From contig NZ_JAJVKW010000024.1 of the NCBI RefSeq assembly GCF_024198255.1, forward strand, positions 82,379 through 146,378: a DNA stretch of 64,000 bases, in the 5' to 3' direction. The stretch is from Myxococcus guangdongensis (GTDB taxonomy: Bacteria; Myxococcota; Myxococcia; Myxococcales; Myxococcaceae). Both the position numbers and the translations under genes were made by a program. A model generated the notes under the pieces. The model was not told where the DNA came from and did no database searches. It saw only the letters and a program-made list of their open reading frames with translations. The number at the start of each line of letters is the position of its first letter. The stretch's first letter is position 1. Shown here piece by piece: positions 36,906-46,303 of this stretch.

Positions 36906-37667
36906 TCATGCCTTCATCCGGTAGCCCGAACGGAGCACGAAGTAAACCGCCGCGGTGGCCACCAGCGCGACGCCCGCGAGGATTCCGGCGCCCAGCGCGG
37001 GGGAGAACATGCTCTTGCCGAGCATGCCGTAGCGCAGCCCCTCCACCATGTAGACCATGGGGTTGAAGAGGCTGACGGTGCTCCAGGGCGCGGGCAGCTC
37101 GCGAACCGAATAGAAGACGCCGCCCAGGAACGTGAGGGGCAGCATCACGAAGGTGGGGAAGAAGTTGATCTGCTCGAACTTCTCCGCCCACACGGCAGCA
37201 AGCAGGCCCAGCACGCTGAAGACGTAGGAGGCGATGAGCAGGAAGTACGCGGCCACCCACGCGTGCTCCAGGCTGAAGCCGGTGAAGAGGCCGGCCACGG
37301 CCCAGGTGAGGCCACCGACGACGAGGCCGCGCACCATGGCGCCGCCGATGAAGCCCGCCATCAGCTCGCCGGGGCCCAGCGGGGCCACGAGCAGGTCCAC
37401 CACCGTGCCCTGAATCTTGGTGATGAACAGCGACGAGGAGCTGTTGAGGAAGGCGTTGTTGGCGATGCCCAGGAAGACGAGGCCCGGCACGATGAAGTGC
37501 AGGTACGGCGAGCCCTCCACCTCGGTGACGCGGCCGGAGATGGAGTAGCCGAAGACGATGAAATACAGCGTGGTGCTGATGAGCGGAGAGAGGACCGTCT
37601 GCCCCGGCACGCGCATGAAGCGCCGGACCTCCTTCACGAACAGCGTCTGCATCCCGAGGACGTTCAT
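36906..37667 (-). CDS. yadH: ABC-2 type exporter permease (YadH-like)
   Basis: 253 aa, six predicted helices, inner membrane. The sequence closely follows E. coli YadH from start to end: KEVRRFMRVPGQTVLSPLI, TLYFIVFGYSISGRV, YLHFIVPGLVFLGIANNAF, LLVAPLGPGELMAGFIGG, PTFVMLPLTFLGGVFYSV and NPMVYMVEGLRYG. ATG 37667 has only a weak ribosome-binding site, but it aligns with the family start. The ATP-binding partner YadG is 81 bases upstream on the same strand, so the pair makes one exporter. The substrate of YadGH is unknown; other ABC-2 pairs of this kind export drugs, polysaccharides or lipids. Confidence 0.92.
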   Translation of the reverse strand: MNVLGMQTLFVKEVRRFMRVPGQTVLSPLISTTLYFIVFGYSISGRVTEVEGSPYLHFIVPGLVFLGIANNAFLNSSSSLFITKIQGTVVDLLVAPLGPGELMAGFIGGAMVRGLVVGGLTWAVAGLFTGFSLEHAWVAAYFLLIASYVFSVLGLLAAVWAEKFEQINFFPTFVMLPLTFLGGVFYSVRELPAPWSTVSLFNPMVYMVEGLRYGMLGKSMFSPALGAGILAGVALVATAAVYFVLRSGYRMKA

Positions 37668-37748
37668 GGTGGTGTCATGGCGGCGCGGGCCCGAGGCGTC
37701 GCCCGGAAGGGGCGCGTCCTCGTGGGCGGGCGCGAGAAAGGGGTGGGG

Positions 37749-38690
37749 TCAGGCGGCCTGGGGCGAGGGACGGCCGCGGAGGACTTCCAGGAGGACATCC
37801 TCGAGGCGGGAGCGGCGCGTCTCCACGTCGGCGATGGGCAGCCCCTCGGCGTAGAGCACGCGCAGCAGTTCGCCCGCGGGGGCCGCGCCCTCGCGCTCGA
37901 CGTAGGTGAGCGAACGGCCGTCCTCGGACAGGCGCGAGGTGAAGCGGCGCGCGGCCTCCGACAGGGTGGTCTGCGGCTCGGTGAAGCTGACGACGACGCG
38001 CTTCTCACCGAAGCGGCGCAGGAGCGTGGCCTTGTCCTCCACCATGAGCAGGCGGCCCTCGTTGATGATGCCCACGCGGTCGGCCAGCTCCTCCGCCTCT
38101 TCCAGGTAGTGGGTGGTGAGGAGGATGGTGGTGCCCTCGGAGGCCAGCTTGCGCACGTACGTCCAGAGGTCGCGGCGCAGCTCCACGTCCACGCCCGCGG
38201 TGGGCTCGTCCAGGAAGACGAGCTTGGGCTTGTGCACCAGGGCCTTGGCGATGAGCAGGCGGCGCTTCATGCCGCCGGACAGCGCGCGCGTGAGCGAGTC
38301 CTTCTTGCCCTGGAGGTTGAGGGCGGTGAGCACCTCGTCCACGCGGGCCTCGTCCTGCCGCTGGCCGTAGAAGCCCTGCTGGATGCGCAGGGACTCGGCC
38401 ACGGTGAAGAACGGGTCGAAGTTGATCTCCTGCGGGACCAGGCCGATCTGGTAGCGCGGGCCCACGTTGTCCTGGTCCAGGTCCTGGCCGAAGACGCGGA
38501 TGGTGCCGGCCGTCTTGCGGACCAGGCCGCACACGCTGCCGATCATCGTCGTCTTGCCGGCGCCGTTGGGGCCGAGCAGCGCGAAGATTTCTCCCGCCCG
38601 GATGGTGAGGTCCATCTGCTGCAGCGCGGTGAAGTCGCCGTAGCGCTTGGTGAGTCCCTGGAGCTCCAGGGCGGGGGTGGGGGTCGACAT
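37749..38690 (-). CDS. yadG: ABC transporter ATP-binding protein (YadG-like)
   Basis: 313 aa from ATG 38690 with a GAGG site 8 bases upstream. The nucleotide-binding domain is complete: Walker A LLGPNGAGKTTM, Q-loop IGLVPQEINFDPF, signature LSGGMKRRL, Walker B KLVFLDEPTAGVD, and the switch His in LLTTHYLEEAEEL. The wording LVPQEINFDPFFTV and LDEPTAGVDVELRRDLW is that of E. coli YadG. A C-terminal extension of about 85 residues (from VVVSFTEPQ) is typical of export-type ABC-2 ATPases. It powers YadH, encoded just downstream. It is convergent with nothing nearby; the lipoprotein gene upstream is on the same strand, 160 bases away. Confidence 0.95.
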   Translation of the reverse strand: MSTPTPALELQGLTKRYGDFTALQQMDLTIRAGEIFALLGPNGAGKTTMIGSVCGLVRKTAGTIRVFGQDLDQDNVGPRYQIGLVPQEINFDPFFTVAESLRIQQGFYGQRQDEARVDEVLTALNLQGKKDSLTRALSGGMKRRLLIAKALVHKPKLVFLDEPTAGVDVELRRDLWTYVRKLASEGTTILLTTHYLEEAEELADRVGIINEGRLLMVEDKATLLRRFGEKRVVVSFTEPQTTLSEAARRFTSRLSEDGRSLTYVEREGAAPAGELLRVLYAEGLPIADVETRRSRLEDVLLEVLRGRPSPQAA

Positions 38691-38849
38691 GGCGCCGCCT
38701 CGTGTAACACCTTCGATGGCGGAGCGCTTGGCTTGTGCGCGCCCGGCAGGGCCTCGAGGTTGACGAGGTGTGTCGTGTCGACCCTCACCCCGTGAGGGGG
38801 CGGCGTGTCTTGCGCCCTCGGGAGCGGGACCGCGCGTCCGGGCGCCCTG

Positions 38850-39239
38850 TCACACCGTGCAGGGGAAGAAGATGTCCGTGGTGACGGAGGCGCCCGCGGA
38901 GTCCCAGACGATGTACTGGACCTGGGCCTGGAGGCCCGCGGTGCAGCGGCCGTTGGCCCGCGAGAGCGCGGGGCCCATGGGCATCATGGTGAGGATGGTG
39001 GCGTTGCTGGCGCCGACCCAGTTGAAGTTGTAGGGCGGGGTGCCGCCGCTGATGATGCCCTCGCACGTGAAGGTGGGGCGACCGAAGCCCTGCATGGTGC
39101 AGTAATTGATGGTGCCGGTGAGCGGCGTGGTCAGGGACCGCTGCTCGCCCTGGGTGGGGGCAGGCGTGTCCTGGGCGACCTCGGGACCACCGCAGGCACA
39201 CAGCAAGAGAGGGATGGCGAACAGGGGAATGGACCGCAT
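38850..39239 (-). CDS. Small secreted lipoprotein with PKD/SprB-like beta domain
   Basis: 129 aa from ATG 39239; an earlier in-frame start lacks a signal peptide. The signal MRSIPLFAIPLLLCACGG gives a lipobox ending LCAC. The mature part has a short linker and then a single beta-sandwich-like stretch: ISGGTPPYNFNWVG, a phrase typical of PKD- or SprB-type adhesion repeats, and ending VWDSAGASVTTDIFFPC. Four further cysteines (YCTMQG, FTCEGI, GRCTAG, FFPC) could form two disulfides. A surface location and a binding role are likely but unproven. It is divergent from ettA with about 190 bases between them. Confidence 0.72.
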   Translation of the reverse strand: MRSIPLFAIPLLLCACGGPEVAQDTPAPTQGEQRSLTTPLTGTINYCTMQGFGRPTFTCEGIISGGTPPYNFNWVGASNATILTMMPMGPALSRANGRCTAGLQAQVQYIVWDSAGASVTTDIFFPCTV

Positions 39240-39429
39240 GGCGACCTCGGGGGGCGAAGTGGTCGGGGTGCCGGACGCGATGAGCCTGGGAGCCAAGCAC
39301 GGCGGGGCGCGGAGGGGAAGGTGAGGCGGGCAGTGGACTTCCGCCGAGGGGCGGGACGCTCTCGCCTTGAGTGCGTTGTTGCACCCTGGTATCCGCGAGC
39401 CCCCACCCGCTCAGAGCAGGAAGCCCCAG

Positions 39430-41109
<1,680 letters not shown>

Positions 41110-41126
41110 GCGCCCAGCCGCGCGTA

Positions 41127-41174
41127 GGAAGGTCTCCCACTCTCTCCTGGTAGAGGGGGTGTGGAGACCTTTCC
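41127..41174 (+). terminator. Terminator-like hairpin after ettA
   Basis: AAGGTCTCC (41129-41137) pairs with GGAGACCTT (41163-41171). The loop can fold further between CACTCTCTCC and the AGAGGGGGTG stretch. A pyrimidine-rich TTCCGCTCTT follows. It begins about 20 bases after the stop. Confidence 0.65.
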
Positions 41175-41216
41175 GCTCTTGATGTGGCTTCACGGAGGGT
41201 TCTAGCGTCCCGGCGC

Positions 41217-41714
41217 ATGAACCTTCGAACCCGTGGGCTGTTGAGTGTGATGGCGGTCGTGATGTTTGGACTGACGGCGTGCAATGCCGGGGACCCGAGC
41301 GACGAGCAGGGCACGCTCGAGTCCTCCGAGGCGGCGTTGTGCAGCGTGGAGCAGTCCTGTCCGAGCGGGACTCCGGTGACGTGCTCGTCGGCGGGGAGCA
41401 CGTGCAGCTCCAGCCCGGACAATGGTGGCTGGGTGGAATGTGATGGGATTCGCACCTATTGCCCGCCCGCGTGTACGTGCGGGAGCACGCGCTATACGGC
41501 GACGCGCTCGGGTGAGGGCATCACCTGCGGCGCGGCGATGAACCAGGCGCGCACGCTGCTGACCTCCGCGGTGGCGCAGCGCTGCCCGGCGGGCGGCTGC
41601 AACAGCTCCGACGCCCTGGGCGAGTGCATCGCGCTGGGTCCCAACCGGACGGATGGCTTCCGCGCGAGCGTCACCCGGACGTACTCGTGCAAGGAGCCGG
41701 CGAACTGCCGGTAG
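41217..41714 (+). CDS. Cys-rich lipoprotein, first of a tandem pair
   Basis: 165 aa from ATG 41217. A lipoprotein signal (LLSVMAVVMFGLTACNAG, lipobox LTAC) is followed by a short acidic linker (DPSDEQGTLESSEAAL) and a domain with about twelve cysteines: CSVEQSCPSGTPVTCSSAG, GGWVECDGIRTYCPPACTCG, ITCGAAMNQA, and an end YSCKEPANCR. The next gene encodes a protein of the same length and plan. Spacing of cysteines suggests a disulfide-rich fold such as found in secreted myxobacterial proteins. Function unknown. The 57-base gap to the second copy suggests co-transcription. Confidence 0.72.
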   Translation: MNLRTRGLLSVMAVVMFGLTACNAGDPSDEQGTLESSEAALCSVEQSCPSGTPVTCSSAGSTCSSSPDNGGWVECDGIRTYCPPACTCGSTRYTATRSGEGITCGAAMNQARTLLTSAVAQRCPAGGCNSSDALGECIALGPNRTDGFRASVTRTYSCKEPANCR

Positions 41715-41771
41715 CCCGCGTGCGGGTTCCCACGATGGAGGCCGTGGAAGCGCGGCCTCTATCGTGCCCGG

Positions 41772-42269
41772 ATGCAAAGACAGACCCGTGGCATCTTCGG
41801 TCGTGGTGGTGTCCTGGCGTCCGTCCTCCTCTTCGCCGCGTGTGGCGCGAGCGAGTTGGAGGATGTCGACCCGAACCTGGAGGGCTCCGAGGCGGAGCTG
41901 AGCTGTCAGGTGTCCCAGCAGTGCTCGAACGGGACGTCCGTCTCGTGCTCCTCCGCCAACGGCATCTGTCATGCCGGGACGGAGAGCGGCGGCTGGGTGG
42001 AGTGTGATGGCGCCCGGACGTACTGCACGGTCGTGGCGTGCGTCTGCGAGCCCACGCGGCGGACCCTGAGTGGCTCGGGCTCCAGCTTCAACTGCGGAGC
42101 GGCGTGGGCGATTGCTCAGGAGAACGCCTACGCGAAGCTCGCGACGGCCTGCCCCAAGGGCTCCTGCAACGTGACGGAGACCGAAGGCAGTTGTGGGGTG
42201 ACTTCGTCGGGCCGCACCGCGTCCTGGCTCCTCACCTACTCCTGCATGGGCCCGGCGAACTGCCAGTAG
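41772..42269 (+). CDS. Cys-rich lipoprotein, second of a tandem pair
   Basis: 165 aa from ATG 41772, the same length as the preceding gene. The signal (LASVLLFAACGAS, lipobox FAAC) leads to an acidic linker (ELEDVDPNLEGSEAEL) and a domain paralogous to the first copy: CQVSQQCSNGTSVSCSSANG, SGGWVECDGARTYC, FNCGAAWAIAQENAY, and the end YSCMGPANCQ. The two are clearly a duplication that has diverged by about half in sequence while keeping the cysteine frame. Function unknown. An AT-richer island of about 500 bases follows. Confidence 0.72.
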   Translation: MQRQTRGIFGRGGVLASVLLFAACGASELEDVDPNLEGSEAELSCQVSQQCSNGTSVSCSSANGICHAGTESGGWVECDGARTYCTVVACVCEPTRRTLSGSGSSFNCGAAWAIAQENAYAKLATACPKGSCNVTETEGSCGVTSSGRTASWLLTYSCMGPANCQ

Positions 42270-42802
42270 CCCGCGGGCGCCGCGGCGGTCCCGGTTCACC
42301 GATTCGTGACATTCATTGAGGCCAGAAATTTTGGATGTCATGGGATTGAGTCGCCGGGACCTGTCGCTGGCTGTGGCGTCTTGAAGCGCCCGTGGGTGCT
42401 CGATTCCCGATTCACCCAGACAAAATCTTTCGACTCTCACTGCTCCAAAGGCTTCGTCCGCCGGGGAACTGTCGGCGTCAAGACAGACTCACTGTCGGCC
42501 AGGACAGACACTCCGCCCGCAATTGATTGCAGGTGGTCGGGTCGAAAAATGGTCATGAGGCTGAAATTGCGTGTGGCAATCAGGTCACAGACTCTCTGGA
42601 ATTCCCCATTTAATGCACCGCATTAACAGGCGGACAGGGGGTGCGGGGGCGCGTGGTTTCCCTCTGTAGGGGAAGGTGAATTTGGGTGGGTTCGCAACTT
42701 TTGGTGGGTGATCTTGAAAATCCGTTTGGCGTCTGTTGATGCGCTTCCCCGGCTGACAGCCATTGGGGAGGGGCGCGTCGGACCTCATAGGGAGCCATCC
42801 AC
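42270..42802. other. AT-richer intergenic island
   Basis: 533 bases between the lipoprotein pair and the LysM/C39-like gene. From about 42300 to 42640 the G/C content falls to roughly half, against about 70 percent around it. A 106-codon frame (42306-42626) is not supported: it has no ribosome-binding site and no third-position bias. The stretch contains two tandem palindromic elements (42468-42513) and several A/T runs (AAATTTTGG, TCGAAAAATGG). The likely role is a promoter and operator region for the downstream gene; it may also mark an old insertion junction. The ribosome-binding site AGGGA of the next gene is at its right edge. Confidence 0.55.
42468..42513. promoter_or_regulatory. Two tandem 23-base elements with CTGTC...GACAG palindromes
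   Basis: Two adjacent 23-base units (42468-42490 and 42491-42513) both begin ACTGTCGGC and end GACAGAC(AC)TC. Within each, CTGTC and GACAG face each other, 8 bases apart in the first and 6 in the second. Tandem palindromes in an AT-rich leader look like binding sites for a dimeric regulator. No regulator gene is adjacent. They lie about 290 bases upstream of the LysM/C39-like start codon. Confidence 0.45.
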
Positions 42803-44425
42803 ATGTCTGTCAGGAACGTCAGCAACCGCGAGCCCCGTACCCACCAGATTCGTGAGCGCGAGACGCTCAGCAGGATCGCCAAGCGCGAGGGCACCACGGT
42901 CGAGGAGCTGGCCCGGCTCAACAACCTGGCGGACCCGAACAAGATTCGCGCGGGAGCCACCCTGCGCCTGCCCGGCCAGCGCGACGGCTTCGACGCGGCC
43001 GCCTCGACGCAGAACAACCAGGGCCTGCGCCGCCAGCCGACGCAGACCCCCGGGGACACCTTCGACGCGGGCACCACGGCGGCGGCGGGCATCACGTCCA
43101 ACACCGTGTCCGGCACGCAGAACGGCTACCGCAACATCCAGGACCTGAGCGCCTTCACGCGCGGCGGCTCCAACTCCGAGGCCGCCATCGTCGTCGGCAC
43201 CTCCGAGGGCAACCGCCGCCCCGACGGCTCCACCACCTCCAGCTACGGCGGCCACTCGGACCCGGGCAACGCGAAGCACAACCGCGGCTCGTTCTCCTAC
43301 CAGGGCCAGGGCGCGCGCACGCCCGAGCAGGCGGACCAGATCTGGAACCGCGAGCTCACCAACGCCACCCCCGCCTACGAGCGCGCCGCTCGCGCCGCGG
43401 GCCTGGACCCGAACAACGCGCTGCTCGCGTCCACGTTCTTCGACCTGCACACCCAGTCGCCGCGCGCCGCGCAGAACTTCATCAACCGCGAGATGCCCAA
43501 GCTGGCGCAGGACCCGCGCGGCGTCACCCGCGACTCGCTCATCGACGCGCGCGTGGATGCGTACCGCAACGACCAGGGCGTCCTGCGCGCCGCGGGCTTC
43601 AACCACAGCGAGTCCCGCCTGCGCGCGGACCAGACGCGCCGCGAGACGGCGCTCGTGTCGGCGCTCGACGCGCGTGGCTACCGCACCGGCAACACGGACC
43701 CGGCGCAGCCGAGCAACGTGCCCATCCCCCAGCCGCGCCCGGTCTCCGAGCGCCCCACGACGGACACGGTCCTCCCGGACAACGTGCCCATCCCCCGGCC
43801 GCGCCCGTCCTCGGAGCGCCCCGTCACCTCGACCGAGGGCGCGACGCCCACGGACCTGACCGACACCGCGCAGGTCGCGGCGGCCACGGACCGGGCCGCG
43901 GTGCAGACGCGCACCCCGTGGATCAGCCAGTACGACGCCTCGCAGGTCGAGCGCGCCGGTGACAAGGCGTGCTTCCGCGCCGCCACCGCGATGGCCCGCC
44001 AGGCCGGCGCCAACGTGACGAGCGTCGACCAGCGCATCCAGGTCGCCACCAGCGAGGGCCCCAACGGCGTGTCCGTGGACCGCGCGGCGGCGGAGCGCGG
44101 GCGCAACTACATCGACCAGCAGCTGGCCGCGGGCAAGCCGGTGGTCGTGGGCGTCAACCACAAGACGGGCCGCAACGTCGGCAACGCGGACGGCATCACG
44201 GACCACTTCGTGGTCATCACCGGCCGCGGCACGGACGCGCAGGGCCGCACCTACTACACGTTCAACGACCCGGCGACGCGCAACCAGAGCCGCGGCGCGG
44301 ACACCAACGCGAACAACCGCTTCTACGTGGACCCCAACACGGGCAACCTCACCCGCCCCGGTCCCCGCGATGGCTACGTGGTCGGCCGCCAGTTCGACGT
44401 GACGATGGTCCGCCCGAACGCGTAA
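42803..44425 (+). CDS. LysM protein with papain-like (C39-type) C-terminal domain
   Basis: 540 aa from ATG 42803 (AGGGA site). The N-terminus is a LysM peptidoglycan-binding motif (residues about 12-57: QIRERETLSRIAKREGTTVE, then LRLP). The middle (about 110-290) carries a phrase seen in several uncharacterised bacterial proteins: VVGTSEGNRRPDG followed by YGGHSDPGN and RGSFSYQ. A Pro-rich repeat linker follows (NVPIPQPRPVSERP, NVPIPRPRPSSERP). The C-terminal domain (about 370-540) has a papain-like layout: Cys390 in KACFRAATAMARQ, His468 in DHFVVITGRG, and Asn488/Asp489 in TFNDPATRN. There is no signal peptide, so if it acts on cell wall or prey it must leave by a non-Sec route or by lysis. 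A murein- or protein-cleaving effector is an inference. Confidence 0.78.
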   Translation: MSVRNVSNREPRTHQIRERETLSRIAKREGTTVEELARLNNLADPNKIRAGATLRLPGQRDGFDAAASTQNNQGLRRQPTQTPGDTFDAGTTAAAGITSNTVSGTQNGYRNIQDLSAFTRGGSNSEAAIVVGTSEGNRRPDGSTTSSYGGHSDPGNAKHNRGSFSYQGQGARTPEQADQIWNRELTNATPAYERAARAAGLDPNNALLASTFFDLHTQSPRAAQNFINREMPKLAQDPRGVTRDSLIDARVDAYRNDQGVLRAAGFNHSESRLRADQTRRETALVSALDARGYRTGNTDPAQPSNVPIPQPRPVSERPTTDTVLPDNVPIPRPRPSSERPVTSTEGATPTDLTDTAQVAAATDRAAVQTRTPWISQYDASQVERAGDKACFRAATAMARQAGANVTSVDQRIQVATSEGPNGVSVDRAAAERGRNYIDQQLAAGKPVVVGVNHKTGRNVGNADGITDHFVVITGRGTDAQGRTYYTFNDPATRNQSRGADTNANNRFYVDPNTGNLTRPGPRDGYVVGRQFDVTMVRPNA

Positions 44426-44444
44426 CGCTTTCCCCCCGGCGTCA

Positions 44445-44497
44445 CATGGATGAAGACAGCCCGGCGGCCCCTGGTGGGTCGACCGGGCTGTTCCATG
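44445..44497. terminator. Two-part hairpin between convergent genes
   Basis: ACAGCCCGG (44456-44464) pairs with CCGGGCTGT (44483-44491), and outside it CATGGA (44445-44450) pairs with TCCATG (44492-44497). It sits between the LysM/C39-like gene and the convergent PH-domain gene and can serve both. Confidence 0.65.
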
Positions 44498-44545
44498 TCC
44501 ACGCCCGGGGGCCGCGCGAGCTGCCCCGTCCCAGGCACTCCCTGC

Positions 44546-45310
44546 TCACGGCGCGCGGCGCGAGGCGAGCGCGCCCCGGAGCTCGCGCACCTCCGTGAGC
44601 AGCTCCTTCGCCGCGGCCACGGGGGACCCGGTGCCCGCCACGGAGGCGGACTCCGGGGGCCGCGTGACCAGCTCCGTGGGCTCGCCCAGGCCGGTGTCAC
44701 GGTGCATCCGCACGCGCTCCAGGATGGCGTCCCGAATCGCCTCCGGATCGCTCACGCCCCGGAAGCGCGCCTCGTGCAGGTGCTCGGCCGGGTTCAGGTC
44801 CGCGTCGCCGCCGTGCGAGCCGCTGCCGCCGCCCGCCGTCTCCACCTTCACGTCCGCGATGCCGAGCAGCCGCTGGAGCGGGTTCTGCTGGATGGAGATC
44901 TGCTGGATGTTGGCGAACGTCATCGTCTTCTCGCGCAGCGCCATGATGCCCTCGTGCACGCGCAGGCTGCGGTCCGTGAGCGCGTACCAGCGCAGCTCGT
45001 AGTCCAACCGGATGACGAAGAAGCTCACCGGGAACATCACCAGGTAGCCCACCCACACGAACGCCTCGAGCGCGTACATGACCGGCCGCGTGTACGGGAA
45101 GTCGAGAATCATCGGCACCCAGCGGCTGATGAACAACCAGCCCACCACCGTGCCCGCGAGCACCCCCACCTGCTTGAGCGCGAGCAGCGCCCGCCGGTAG
45201 TTCAGGTACGCGGGCGCCGCGTTGAACACCCGCACCGTGCCCTCGGGGAGCTGGCGCTCGGAGGGCACCTTCAGCCAGCGCAGCAGCCATGCATGGGGCA
45301 CGTCAGCCAT
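44546..45310 (-). CDS. Bacterial PH domain membrane protein (YdbS/YdbT-like)
   Basis: 254 aa from ATG 45310 with a GGAG site 8 bases upstream. Two transmembrane helices (about 45-65 and 80-102, VGVLAGTVVGWLFI and VWVGYLVMFPVSFFVI) precede a bPH2-type domain: LRWYALTDRSLRVHEGIMAL, KTMTFANIQQISIQQNPLQR, LLGIADVKVETAGG. This is the standard bPH2 wording (Y-x-L-T-x-x-x-L, then I-Q-x-I-x-I, then G-I-x-D-V). The C-terminal 80 residues are helical with a Leu/Glu-rich end. The partner gene upstream overlaps by 8 bases and encodes a second PH protein, so they are co-translated and probably form a complex at the membrane. Function of the YdbS/YdbT type is not well defined. Confidence 0.85.
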   Translation of the reverse strand: MADVPHAWLLRWLKVPSERQLPEGTVRVFNAAPAYLNYRRALLALKQVGVLAGTVVGWLFISRWVPMILDFPYTRPVMYALEAFVWVGYLVMFPVSFFVIRLDYELRWYALTDRSLRVHEGIMALREKTMTFANIQQISIQQNPLQRLLGIADVKVETAGGGSGSHGGDADLNPAEHLHEARFRGVSDPEAIRDAILERVRMHRDTGLGEPTELVTRPPESASVAGTGSPVAAAKELLTEVRELRGALASRRAP

Positions 45311-45908
45311 TCGTCTTCTCCGGGGTGACGGCGGGGGTGGCCAGCTCCTGTCGCAGCGCGCGCACCTCGGCGGCGACCTCGCGCAGCGCCGCGGCCAGCG
45401 CCTCCGACTCGCCGGACACCAGCGCGGCCGGCTTCCCGTGCGCGTCCGCCTTCGTGTCCCGGGCGCCGCGCATCTTCGAGTAGAGCAGGTCCCTCATCGC
45501 CTCGAAGTCCTGCACCCCCTCGATGGTGATTTCCGCCTGGGCGCTGCCGCTGGCCGTCTGGATGAGGATGCGCGCGAGCCCCAGCCAGCGCTCCACCACG
45601 TGGCTGGACAGGTGGATGTCCTGGATGCGCGCGTACGTGAGCGACACCTCGCGGCGGAAGAGGATGCCCCACCGCATGGTGATGCCCTCCTCGTCCAGCT
45701 CGTAGCGCAGCGTGTGGTACTTGAAGTACCGGATGAGCGCGAGGATGGGGAAGCCCGGCCCCGCCAGCAGCGAGCCCAGCAGGTAGTTCGCCAGGAGGTT
45801 CTGGTGCGGCTGGAGCACCACCGGCAGCTTCCACGGTGAGGCCGCTTTCGCGGGCGTCATCGCGTGCTGGGGCGGGCGCGGGGAGGTGGCGGGTCCGCCA
45901 GGATTCAT
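45303..45908 (-). CDS. Bacterial PH domain membrane protein, first gene of the pair
   Basis: 201 aa from ATG 45908; a GTG-independent longer frame to 45953 and a shorter ATG at 45860 are possible, and the ribosome-binding sites are weak. Membrane segment FPILALIRYFKY (short), then the PH core: LRYELDEEGITMRWGILFRR, VSLTYARIQDIHLSSHVVER, LGLARILIQTASGSAQAEIT. The C-terminus is a Leu/Arg/Glu-rich helix (ALAAALREVAAEVRALRQEL), likely a coiled coil, similar in style to the end of its partner, suggesting pairing. It overlaps the downstream PH gene by 8 bases. Divergent from the GNAT pair across about 395 bases. Confidence 0.82.
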   Translation of the reverse strand: MNPGGPATSPRPPQHAMTPAKAASPWKLPVVLQPHQNLLANYLLGSLLAGPGFPILALIRYFKYHTLRYELDEEGITMRWGILFRREVSLTYARIQDIHLSSHVVERWLGLARILIQTASGSAQAEITIEGVQDFEAMRDLLYSKMRGARDTKADAHGKPAALVSGESEALAAALREVAAEVRALRQELATPAVTPEKTNG

Positions 45909-46303
45909 GGATGGCTCACCAGGGGGGCTCGGACGTTCACTGTCTGTTCCCAACGCGGGAACCCGACACCCATTTCATACGCCGGTCCACCCTGCGTCGT
46001 CATGCCCCGGCTCCCGCGCGGGCCTCGAGGCGACGGCTGCCCGGGGGGACAGGCGAGACACTCCTTTTCGTCAGGCGCCGGGACAGCCGTACGAGGGGGC
46101 CCCAAAAAGGCATCCTCGCGTCGCTCCAGCGACACCACCCTGGGACCAAATCCGCGCGAACGCGGGGGGTGCCCACTCGGTGACGCGCTGGCTGTGGAGC
46201 ACGTCACGCTTGATGAAACGCGCTGACGTCTCAGCGACAGCCTCACGGGTTTCACCGCGCCCGGCCCTTGGCTCCTTGGCGTGCGAACCTATCGTGGCGC
46301 CGC
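45909..46303. other. Divergent intergenic region
   Basis: 395 bases between the PH-domain pair (minus) and the GNAT pair (plus). The centre has a GGGGGCCCCAAAAAGGC stretch near 46096-46112 and moderately A/T-rich segments on both sides; promoters for both units should lie here. No tRNA, ORF with codon bias, or riboswitch pattern is recognised. Confidence 0.4.

Noticed and set aside
42306..42626. A 106-codon frame in the AT-rich island.
   Set aside because: It has no ribosome-binding site, no third-position bias and no recognisable motif.
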